Below, piece by piece: positions 56,478 to 64,000 of a stretch of 64,000 nt of DNA. The stretch covers positions 26,003,394 through 26,067,393 of the forward strand of contig NC_092231.1 in NCBI RefSeq assembly GCF_036320965.1. Reading direction: 5' to 3'. Source of the DNA: Panulirus ornatus (taxonomy: Eukaryota > Arthropoda > Malacostraca > Decapoda > Palinuridae). Positions within the stretch are counted from its first letter, which is position 1, and the number at the start of each line of letters is the position of its first letter. Below the pieces are notes generated by a model that made no database searches, was not told the origin of the DNA, and saw only the letters and a program-made list of their open reading frames with translations. Both the position numbers and the translations under genes were made by a program.

Positions 56478-56620
56478 AGTCAAAGATCGTGCCATTATGC
56501 CCTCTGGTTGGTCAACGGTTATGTCAAAACAATGATTCAGGTCAGAGGTCACGCCATCATGCGCATGGTCGGGTCAAAGGTCACGACATCATGCGCAGTG
56601 TTAGGTCAAAGGTTACACCT
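56478..56620. repeat. 32-bp array carrying tandem DR1 sites
   Basis: Units with a 32-base period carry AGGTCAGAGGTCA (56539), GGGTCAAAGGTCA (56571) and AGGTCAAAGGTTA (56603). Each of the first two is followed by CGCCATCATGCGCA or CGACATCATGCGCA. Two more diverged units precede (TGGTCAACGGTTA at 56509 and AGTCAAAGATCG near 56478). The unit corresponds to the foldback centre GGTCAAAGGCCA..GCCATCAT. Confidence 0.75.
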
Positions 56621-56659
56621 TGGGTCGTAACTCATCGTGACTGAACCATTCCTGTGAAG

Positions 56660-57016
56660 CTTAACCATGTAAGCTTTCCAGACATCGATCCTAGTGGTAA
56701 TCTAAGCTGCTAAGAAGCTTTGAAACAGTGAGTCTGGTAGTGCCTGTATTAAGCATAGGACTGTGAAGAAGTTAAGCTGGAAAGCTCTGAAAGAGAAGTA
56801 AGGTTATTAATGGTAATCCAAGTATATGGTTGTGAAGCAACTTCAGCGGCGGAACTTGAAGAGAAAGCTTAGTGTTCTGAATGTAAGCTGCGAAGAAAGT
56901 TAGAAAGCTTTGAAAAGAAGTCATCCTGAGTGTTTTAATCTGGAACCTTGTACTCATGATGGCCTTGGAACCTTGTACTCATGATGGCCTTGGAACCTTG
57001 TACTCATGATGGCCTT
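56660..57016. repeat. AAGCTTTGAAA-type and 25-bp repeats
   Basis: AAGCTTTGAAACAG, AAAGCTCTGAAAGAGAAG, AGAAAGCTTAG and GAAAGCTTTGAAAAGAAG recur to 56915. GGAACCTTGTACTCATGATG followed by GCCTT occurs three times in exact tandem at about 56942-57016. Confidence 0.8.
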
Positions 57017-57189
57017 CAGCATTTGGTAGGTGTAATACGGTTATGTATCTCAGATTCAGCAGCGTTTGAGCCGAGCTGTTGCCGGATTTCAGAATTTTCC
57101 GGATTTTGGGTCCCACTTGGTACCGGACCGGCATTGACCTCTCCTTACGGATGGTAATTGCCAAATTTCCAGATGACAGCTCTAATTAA

Positions 57190-57470
57190 ACTAATACGCT
57201 GTGCAGTTAAGGTCATTGATGGAGTAGAGATATAGCGATAGATCAGTGAACAGAGGATAGGCAGGTCGAGGATCCATGATAGTGAAGGAAGGGATAGGCG
57301 GAAGTAAGTGATGAGTTATAAAGGGACTGGTCGAAGATTGGAGTGGAGGTAGGGATAGAGGGAGTTCAGAGTGGGGTGGATAGGGATGGAGGAAGTTTGC
57401 AGTGGAATGGATTGTGATATGGAGGGAGTCCAGAATGAAGTGGATAGAGACAGATAGAGATCTGGAGTCT
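57190..57470. repeat. Degenerate GGAGGGAGTTCAGAGTGG repeat
   Basis: GGAGGGAGTCCAGAATGAAG, TGGAGGAAGTTTGCAGTGG, and GGGAGTTCAGAGTGGGGTGG with GATAGGGATAG spacers. Confidence 0.5.
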
Positions 57471-57850
57471 TCCCACAAAGTCAGGGTGTTGCCCTGGTGA
57501 CTGGAGGTAGGACCCCAGAGTTAAGGGTTGACCTGAAATGATGATGGGGTTGGTCTAGCGCCCAGGAATAAGGAGATGAATAATGGTGGACGGCCAGCGT
57601 AACTTAGGAGGCTTTACCTGGTAGCTCGAGGTGTTCCACAGATTCAGAGGAGGACCTGGTGACTAAGGGCCGCCTGGTTCATATGACCACCTTACCAACA
57701 CCCTCAGCTAGATGGGCCAGCCAACGTTCCCGTCTTTTAACTAGCGTCCGTCTGTCTGTTCGTCTGTCATTTTTTGTATCGGTCTGTCAGTCTGTCACCA
57801 CGATCGCCCACAGTCCCCGTCTCTTGGACGGAATCTGATTTTGTTGAGTC
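57471..57850. other. No gene seen
   Basis: Balanced sequence; CTGTCTGTTCGTCTGTC and GTCTGTCAGTCTGTC near 57747-57797 are minor repeats. Confidence 0.3.
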
Positions 57851-57854
57851 CGTC

Positions 57855-58255
57855 CAATAAGGTTGACGACGAAGCTTCTCCTCTCCCTCCACCCTCCTCT
57901 GTCTGGACTCCTCTCCTTCCTCCATCTTCCTCCATCCATAATTCTCTCCCTCCACCTTCCTCCATCTGTACTCCTTTCCCTCCTTATTCTGTATTCTGCC
58001 TCCATCCATACCCCTCTCCTTACATCTTCCTCCATCAAAGCTCCTCCCTTTCACTTTCCATATGTACTCCTTTCCCTCCATCCACCTTCCTCCATCTTTA
58101 CTCCTCTTCCTCCACTCATCCCAATCCCTCCCTTTCCCTCCCCCATCCCAGTAACTACTCCCACCGTTCCCTTCCCCCTCCCATCCCCATTACGTCGTGC
58201 CCCATGACCTCTGAACCCTCTCCCCCTCAGTCCCCCTCCCCCCTACTATGTATGA
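57855..58255. repeat. Pyrimidine-rich CTTCCTCCATC repeat
   Basis: CTCCTCTCC, CTTCCTCCATCCATA, CCACCTTCCTCCATCTGTAC and ATCTTCCTCCATCAAAGC recur at about 35 bases. Frames of 114-141 codons on + (Pro/Ser/Leu-rich) are compositional. Confidence 0.7.
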
Positions 58256-58394
58256 CCAAAGTATAAACCGAAAGTTTACTTTCCTGGAGAACAGCAGAGG
58301 CACTTGGCCAAAACACCCACATAAGTAAACTGTTTACAGTGTGCACGAGAATAAAATGAGAGTTTTACTGGATACTGAGGCCAAGGTCTCAAGT

Positions 58395-58825
58395 TAGACG
58401 AGTTGCCATGTGCTCTGAGGCTGGATGAGCCGCCATGGGTTCTGTTAGTTAAGCGAGTTTGCCATAGGGTTTGAGGCTAGACGAGTTGCTGTGGAGTCTG
58501 AAGTTGGAAGAGTTGCCGTGGTGTCTAAAGTTGGACGAGTTGCCATGTGGTCCAAGCCTAGATGAGTTGCCATGGTCTGTGGTTGAATAAGCTGGTATAG
58601 GAAGTGAGGTTGGATGAGTTGCCATGCGGTCTAAGGTTGGATGAGTTGTCATGATATTTGAGGTTGTATATGTTGCCATGGGGGTCTTTCCTTGGATGAG
58701 TCGCCATGCGGTCTAAGGTTGGATGAACTGCCATGAGGTCTCGGGCTGGATGAGCTGCTATGGACTCTTAGTTTGGATGATAGGTTGCCCTGGGGGCTAA
58801 TAAGGATGGATGGGTTGCCACTGGT
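58395..58825. repeat. Degenerate GTTGGATGAGTTGCCATG repeat
   Basis: About 14 cores such as GTTGGATGAGTTGCCATG, CTAGACGAGTTGCTGTGG, GTTGGAAGAGTTGCCGTGG and CTGGATGAGCTGCTATGG, with GGTCTAAG spacers, period about 27-35. Confidence 0.85.
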
Positions 58826-59134
58826 CACTTGTATTACAAGTTGATGCTCAGTAGATGCGTATTTTCTGTACGTCTTTTTATGACACAGTAACATTGGTCT
58901 TTTGTCTCGTGTAGAATGTGATGTATTAGTGTCGCTAACTTCTTGTGTTGGTTGATTTTAGTAGCAAAAGTTTGGCAGTTGATTTTAGGACATTTTTTTT
59001 TTTCCTCATTTTGAAAGTGATTTTGATTTACGATAACAGGTTATGTACCGTAAGATAGAGAGATGAGGGTGTGTGACATGAGTAAAATGACTAAGAGTGT
59101 TTAACCCAGAGTTTCCTCATTTCTCATCGATTAG
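58826..59134. other. No gene seen
   Basis: A/T-leaning sequence with a T-run near 58990. Confidence 0.3.
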
Positions 59135-59487
59135 TGTTCCTCCAGCTGTCTCCAACACAGATATCCTCCGACTCTCACCAACACAGACTCCCTCAAATTT
59201 TCCCCCAACACGCACTTTCTCCAACTCTCCCAACACACACTTTCTCCAACTTTGCCCAATACAGACTTCCTCCAACTATCCCCAACACAGACTTTCCTCC
59301 ATCAGTCCCCCCCCCCCCAAACCAACGCCCCCTTTCTCCACCCCCGCACATAATTTTCACGGTGGCCGGCCCACTAATCCCTTCTGCCACTATCCCGCCC
59401 CCAACACCGCTCACATCTGCTCCCGGGGACAGGCAAGAGGAGGGGGGAGTGGTGTGTGTGTGTGTATGTGTGTGTGTGTGTGTGTGT
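59135..59487. repeat. 26-bp CCAACACAGACTTTCTCCAAC repeat and (GT)n
   Basis: CCAACACAGACTTCCTCCAA, CCAACACACACTTTCTCC and CCAATACAGACTTCC repeat about seven times to 59310. (GT)n with one interruption follows at about 59453-59487. Confidence 0.75.
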
Positions 59488-59589
59488 CCACGATATACTC
59501 AAGAAGCATTAGCAATACTGTTCAACTCTACAAGCACTGGCAACACTGTCATTGCTGACGAGGGCTGGCAACCCTGTTCTACCCAACAC

Positions 59590-59745
59590 TGACTGGCAGT
59601 TATGTTATACCCAGCAGTGAACGGCTCTGATATACTCAAAAAAGACTGTTATACCCAGCAGTGAACGGCACTGATATACTCAAGAAAGACTGTTATACCC
59701 AGCAGTGACTGGCAACACTGCTATACCCAGCAAGTATTACCAACG
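59590..59745. repeat. 44-bp tandem repeat
   Basis: TGTTATACCCAGCAGTGAAC, GGCACTGATATACTCAAGAA and AGAC repeat about three times. Confidence 0.85.
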
Positions 59746-60530
59746 TGAAGTGAAATATTGTTCACATGTTGGATGCGCAACGCCACTGACGCGGGTACTA
59801 AACATCCACAGGAGGGAGAGGGCCTGGATTCCTTTGTCATTTTAGAAGGTTTGTGATTGTCCAATGGACCTGTGTATCACAAGGGTGAAAATATAAGTTA
59901 CAAGACAAACTACAAACCAGTAGTACAAACGTTATACATCATTCATTTCTCTCTAAGTGAAATTTGAGCCATATGTTGACTGACACAGAGATACTGAGCA
60001 GTTCACATATCTTGGGTCCAGCGGGATCTGGATGACAGGATCCCTCGCCTCTCTTATCACCTTCATCATTACTGTCGAATTTTTGAGGCACATACGAGAA
60101 AAATGAATGATAGAATGATATGCTCATGATTTATGTAGAATGATATGCTCGTGATTTTTGAGGCACATACGAGAAAAATGAGGGATAGAATGATATGTTA
60201 GTGATAGATGTGGCCATGATTCACGGTACGCAAGGTGTGGAGAATGGGAATAACTTGAGAAGATGGGTTTGACATGAATATAAATACAGTCTACAGCTTC
60301 TCCATGTTATTAAGTACGAAACTCTCATGTGTGAGTGAGTGTTAGAAGCAGCAGTCGGTTGCCGGACGTTATCTATTGTGACACTAATGATAACATGCTA
60401 ATCAAAGATGATTAATCTCTATTTCTTTCTCTGGAGGACATGAAGTAAAAATGATATATAGCGCAGCAGAGCGACACGAACAATCCCCTTGCACGTTAAC
60501 AGAAATGTGAACTATACAGGAATGATTACA
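59746..60530. other. No gene; one local duplication
   Basis: TGAGGCACATACGAGAAAAA, TGAATGATAGAATGATATGC occurs twice (about 60080-60125 and 60158-60203). A + strand phrase EQFTYLGSS near 59995-60025 resembles a LINE RT motif but is too short to call. Confidence 0.4.
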
Positions 60531-60599
60531 TTTAATGACCTTTACTCCAGCAAACACAGCCGAGGAACTGGTGCCTCTCCGGGAAGACGGTAGGCTGGA

Positions 60600-60840
60600 T
60601 TCTCCACGCCGTCAAAACGAGCAGCAAAAACCGATAATGATACTTTCCAAAGCACTTGTTCTCTCCACAGTAGAGTTCTATTGTGCGCTAACGTCACCAT
60701 TCAAAGCTGGCGAAATTCTCGAGTTAGAAAATGTGAAAAGAACATTTTCAGGTCTCCTTGACTCTTTCAGGAATCAGAACTACTGTGAACGACTGAAAAC
60801 ACTCAGGCTTTATTCTTTGGAACGCAGACGGCCGCTATAC
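60600..60840 (+). pseudogene. Non-LTR retrotransposon RT C-terminal fragment
   Basis: The + strand frame contains ILSKALVLSTVEFYCALTS, PFKAGEILELENVKRTFSG and NYCERLKTLRLYSLERRR. This matches the conserved C-terminal block of jockey-like LINE RTs, where the norm is SLVLSRLEYC..LWSP..KAGEI..LE.VQRTF and YWERLK.L.LYSLQRRRERY. It is in frame for about 75 codons, then departs into unrelated sequence after RRRPLYTAG. It lies in a 113-codon frame starting at 60535, whose N-terminal part is not recognised. Orphan fragment, not functional. Confidence 0.75.
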
Positions 60841-61134
60841 ACCGCTGGGACCCCACCTCTTATCCTTGCATTTTAGTCATATAGATTTTCGAATTTTCCA
60901 GTGGTACTCGCATTTGCTTCCTCTTGTTTAACTTGTTGCACATTTTCACTGATCTTTGGTCGAAGGAATGTTTCTTTATCATAATTTACCCTCAAAATTT
61001 CATGAAAGTCCAGTCCCCAGTTAACACTCAGAAATCCTCTACATTTTACCATCACATGCACGAAAGACGGATATAAATGCTAAGCACAAGCAAATGCTCA
61101 AATAGAGAAGTAAATATCCGAGAGTTGAAGGTGT
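60841..61134. other. No gene seen
   Basis: A 62-codon minus-strand frame at 60873-61061 has no recognised motif. Confidence 0.3.
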
Positions 61135-61285
61135 TCACCTCCCACACTCCCATGTATACAGCTGGACCCCAGGCCCCACATACTACCATGTACTCTTCTC
61201 AGCCCCGGCCCCACTTTGCCTTGTGTTCTGCTGGACACCAGGTCCCCCACAACACCTTGTGTTCTACTGGACCCCAGCCATACAC
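61135..61285. repeat. Degenerate 36-bp CTGGACCCCAGGCCCCAC repeat
   Basis: GCTGGACCCCAGGCCCCACA, TCTCAGCCCCGGCCCCAC, GCTGGACACCAGGTCCCCCA and ACTGGACCCCAGCC, joined by ACCTTGTGTTCT-like spacers. Confidence 0.75.
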
Positions 61286-61487
61286 TTATACATTTCCTGC
61301 GGATGTCAGACACATTATGGAATGCTTAAAGGGAAAACGAAAACTAGGGGACTGAGACGAGCTTTTCAAGTCCACGTTACGGTAAACGAAAGTTAAGGTC
61401 TGGCTGTAGCCCAGACATCGGCAGACGCAACACACGGGAGGTCCCAGCAACCCTTTTGACACGGGTCGGCGATCCCATGTCCACAAT

Positions 61488-61560
61488 ACCCTCGTGGTGG
61501 CCCAATTACCACTACCAGTGCACGGAACACTGGTTCGAATCCTGGCTGAGGCACATGGAG
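61488..61560 (+). mobile_element. tRNA-derived SINE head, decayed
   Basis: CCCTCGTGGTGGCCCAATTA, CCAGTGCACGGAACACTGG and a perfect B box GGTTCGAATCCTGG, closing with CTGAGGC so that CCTC can pair with GAGG. The A box is poor, so a working tRNA or Pol III gene is unlikely. Confidence 0.5.
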
Positions 61561-61619
61561 GATGGCGAGGGTGGGCATCCTTATTGCTCAGGCCGACCGT
61601 TGATATAAACAATGTATTC

Positions 61620-61760
61620 GTTCTAGCGTGCGTGTTGTTTGTACGTGAGTCTTGTACGTGTTTCAAGTACATGGGTTTTGTAGGTGGGTTCGATATGCGT
61701 TATTAGGACAAGGTTCCGTACATAAGTTACGTGGATTTTCTACGTGGGTTTAGTATGAGG
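61620..61760. repeat. Degenerate GTACGTGGGTTT repeat
   Basis: GTACGTGAGTCTT, GTACGTGTTTCAAG, GTACATGGGTTTTG, GTAGGTGGGTTCG and CTACGTGGGTTTAG recur at about 20-50 bases. Confidence 0.6.
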
Positions 61761-62126
61761 CAGAGAGGGCAAGGAGTTCTGGCAGTGGGAGGGACGGGTG
61801 TGGCGTAATTGATCGCTGTAAGAAACGTTCGCCTGAAGGTGTTTGGTGTGGCTGTTTACACTGGGGAGGTCGCTTTGTGCACTCCGATTTTTGGAATCCT
61901 TTGGGATTTGAAATTTCTTTGGTTTGGAAAGACCGGTTTACATAGTTCATTTTCCGAGTTTATTGTGTAAGAACGTTTTAGTAATATTATAGAATGCTTT
62001 TCTTTAGTTGTATCAGGAGATCAGTTCACTGGTTATTGGGAATTCCTTTTTCTAGCTAATAGAACTCCAAGGAACGCACCATTGCATCACACACACTTTC
62101 TGGCAACAATAAAGTAATCGTATTTA
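61761..62126. other. No gene seen
   Basis: Mixed sequence without recognisable features. Confidence 0.3.
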
Positions 62127-62310
62127 ACCTCTGAAGCATGGCAGTACGACCCTTGAGCACGACGATACGACCCTTGAGCATGACTGTACGACTCTTGGGT
62201 ATGATGGCTTGGCCTTTGATCTGACCCTGAAAGCTCATGCCAAAGGCCAAGCCATCCTACCCCAGGGTTGTGCCGTCGTGATCAAGGCTCATACTGTCGT
62301 GTTCAACAGC
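62127..62310. repeat. Foldback (palindromic) element, reference copy
   Basis: Left arm: GCATGGCAGTACGACC, CTTGAGCACGACGATACGAC, CCTTGAGCATGACTGTACGA, CTCTTGGGTATGATGGCTTG, GCCTTTGATCTGACCC. Right arm: GCCAAAGGCCAAGCCATCCT, ACCCCAGGGTTGTGCCGTCG, TGATCAAGGCTCATACTGTC, GTGTTCAACAG. The right arm, reverse complemented, aligns with the left over about 75-80 bases at roughly 75-80 percent, with only a few bases between arms. The outer part of each arm consists of 21-bp units. No coding capacity. The architecture suggests a foldback or MITE-like non-autonomous DNA element, but no flanking target duplication was identified. Confidence 0.8.
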
Positions 62311-62479
62311 TTGACACGCTAATGGAGAAAAAGAAACTGTTCACTAGTAGTTGTCACCCCAATCGATAGTTCCTTAATAGTTGTTTTTTTATGTTGAAAA
62401 GAAAAGGTTTTAAGGTTGCAGCATTTAAGACTTGATAATGAACAGCCCAGTCGTGAGGTATACTTCTTGATATCCAGGT

Positions 62480-62720
62480 ACACACACGGTAGTATCTGGT
62501 CAAGTGCAGATTTACAGTACGGTAGAGTAATACGTTGTCTGTGTCTCAGTGAGAGGTGGTTTCCAACAGGGAGGTCTTCTGAGCCCAACTTCATTTGCCC
62601 ACAACATTGGTTCTGCACGAGAGGAGATCGGATCTTATTAAGCTGGGTTTCATACAGGCACTGCCATTGGTAGTACTGTTGACTGTCTTATCACCAGCGT
62701 TCGCTAGTGTTGTATGAGGA
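62480..62720 (+). pseudogene. Possible LINE RT fragment
   Basis: One + strand phase reads SVRGGFQQGGLLSPTSFAHN near 62548-62607 (compare GVRQGGLLSPLLF in RTs) followed by GTAIGSTVDCLITS near 62650-62690 in the place where a motif like IVNHLIYADD is expected. The ADD itself is not preserved and stops surround the segment. Support rests on motif B only. Confidence 0.35.
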
Positions 62721-64000
62721 TGAATGGTAGACAGGAGTGTAACATATAGTTCTATGCTCAGTCTTACGTTCAACTCCAGTAAAAGTATTGTGTAGAAAGG
62801 CCATTTCTGTGAGATGTTCTTGAGAAGCATTTTATACCATTTGCAAAGGGCATTTTGTTAAGTATTCCGATAGAGTGAGGGACCAGAGTGTAAGAACCAA
62901 TGCTATTAAGATTGACTCTTGGTCTGCAGTTACGATAAGTGAATATGATCATCTGGACTCTCTTGGGCTGGAGTTACGAAGTTTTTCACTCATTTCTTCG
63001 CCTCTATATCTATGAACCGTTGGACACCACCGGGGATAGTTTAAAACGGGTAGACTGAACGTGAGTGGGGGGGAGTTCTTCAGATGAGCCCTTGGTGTTA
63101 ACCCTATACTAATAGTGGCCTCAGCCTTAACTCGGGGTGCGCTCCTTCGCCCAGGGGCATTAGTTCATAGCTGAGTAAGTTCCTGGGTAATAAAAACAGT
63201 AATGACGCTAATCATACCTGATCGCCTTTCCCGCCTCAGCGACGTAATGTCTGGAGCAGACGACCGAGCCTTCGAGGAGAAAATCCTCTCTTGGTCTCTC
63301 ACTCGGTTTCTGAGTTTAGATAGTAATAAAGCTGGAAGGAAGGGTTTCCAACCCCTCGCTCTGGGTAGTAATAGTAATAAGAATGATAATTATGATAATG
63401 ATCATAGAATTAATAACAATAATGATAACGATAGTAATAATGATGATCTTCACGAGTGTACCTAACACAGGGACCCGGCCATGAAGTACAGTGGCCTGGC
63501 ACTTTGGTATGATGGGCTTCACCCCCTCTTCTCGTGTCGCGCTCTTTGACTGCGGTTTGCGCGGGAGGTTAGAGGCTCAGGGTTGACCTGGTTATTGCTT
63601 GCTGTGGGGCAGTTCTGGGGGGCCATCTGGTGCGAGGGAATTCCCTTGTGTCCAGTATATTGGCTGGAATTTAGCGAGGGGGGTGAGAGAGAGTGTGTTG
63701 CACCGTGCATTGTTGTTCTGGTGTGACGCGGTCTCTCTTGTAAAGGAACCAGCTGTCTGACTTCCATCACATCCTGGTTCTTTATACCCTCGCCTTGAGT
63801 ACTTGAAGGATGATACACTGGGGAAACATAGCTGACATCTCGAAGATACTCCCAGGAGCTAAAAGGAATGATAGGATGTGAATGAACTGTGTGTTGTGTG
63901 ATGCGGAAGATTGGCTTGCTGGAGGAAAGACCAGCGGTAAACCCAAACCCCCTCCCACCTAACCCTCCCATCTCTGATGAGAATTTCTTTTAAATAATGA
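62721..64000. other. No gene seen
   Basis: Mixed sequence with an imperfect AAT/GATAAT-rich tract at about 63365-63450. A 150-codon minus-strand frame (63519-63971) has no recognised domain or composition that would support it. Confidence 0.3.

Noticed and set aside
59995..60030. EQFTYLGS phrase as LINE RT
   Set aside because: Too short and followed by unrelated sequence; recorded only as a possibility.

Overview
The window looks like non-coding, repeat-saturated DNA from a large arthropod genome, most likely a decapod crustacean. That assignment is inference. It rests on the extreme load of (AT)n, (CT)n and (CA)n microsatellites, a non-LTR retrotransposon whose C-terminal reading frame resembles ones common in decapod genomes, and tRNA-derived SINEs. 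I recognise no intact host protein gene, rRNA gene or functional tRNA gene. Nearly all open frames are microsatellites or minisatellites that stay open because their period is a multiple of three or lacks stops.

Retroelements. Four copies of the 3' end of one LINE family are present: 17541-18475 (+, broken by a 1-base deletion and a nonsense change), 22452-23158 (+), 46081-47141 (+, keeps the RT FADD motif) and 20765-21011 (-, 3' UTR only). The copies at 22.5 and 46.4 kb are almost identical over about 700 bp. Older LINE relics lie at 3595-4430, 12060-13190 and 38880-39400 (all -) and 60600-60840 (+), with a weaker one near 62.5 kb. A SINE-like family (14.2, 20.5 and 27.3 kb) ends in the same short hairpin-forming core as the LINE. 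A second, tRNA-derived SINE family (10.7, 25.0, 37.0 and 61.5 kb) carries microsatellites inside its body.

Foldback family. The most interesting signal is a dispersed palindromic element, best seen at 62127-62310, 33444-33600 and 8347-8522, with partial copies at 5.5, 36.2 and 45.3 kb. Its arms are built from a roughly 21-bp unit (core GCACGACGGTACGA), and its centre reads AGGTCAAAGGCCA..GCCATCAT. Different modules appear to have expanded into local minisatellites. The arm unit forms two arrays in opposite orientation at 55139-55915, a potential hairpin of about 0.8 kb. The centre forms a 32-bp array at 56478-56620 in which successive units carry DR1 nuclear-receptor-type sites.

Layout. 0-10 kb: degenerate minisatellites, a LINE relic, a GC-rich patch with a TCTCGCGAGA palindrome, and a 27-bp array. 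10-22 kb: SINEs, LINE relics, a 35-bp array, a purine-rich tract of about 850 bp and a GC-rich patch. 22-31 kb: young LINE, 42-bp, 36-bp and 17-bp arrays, and a perfect DR1 site. 31-38 kb: quieter sequence with degenerate arrays. 38-50 kb: microsatellite clusters, a 32/36-bp array, young LINE and a 39-bp array. 50-56 kb: pyrimidine-rich block, 31-bp array and foldback arrays. 56-64 kb: degenerate minisatellites, LINE and SINE fragments, and the clearest foldback element. No genes act together here; the biology is of mobile elements and tandem-repeat birth.
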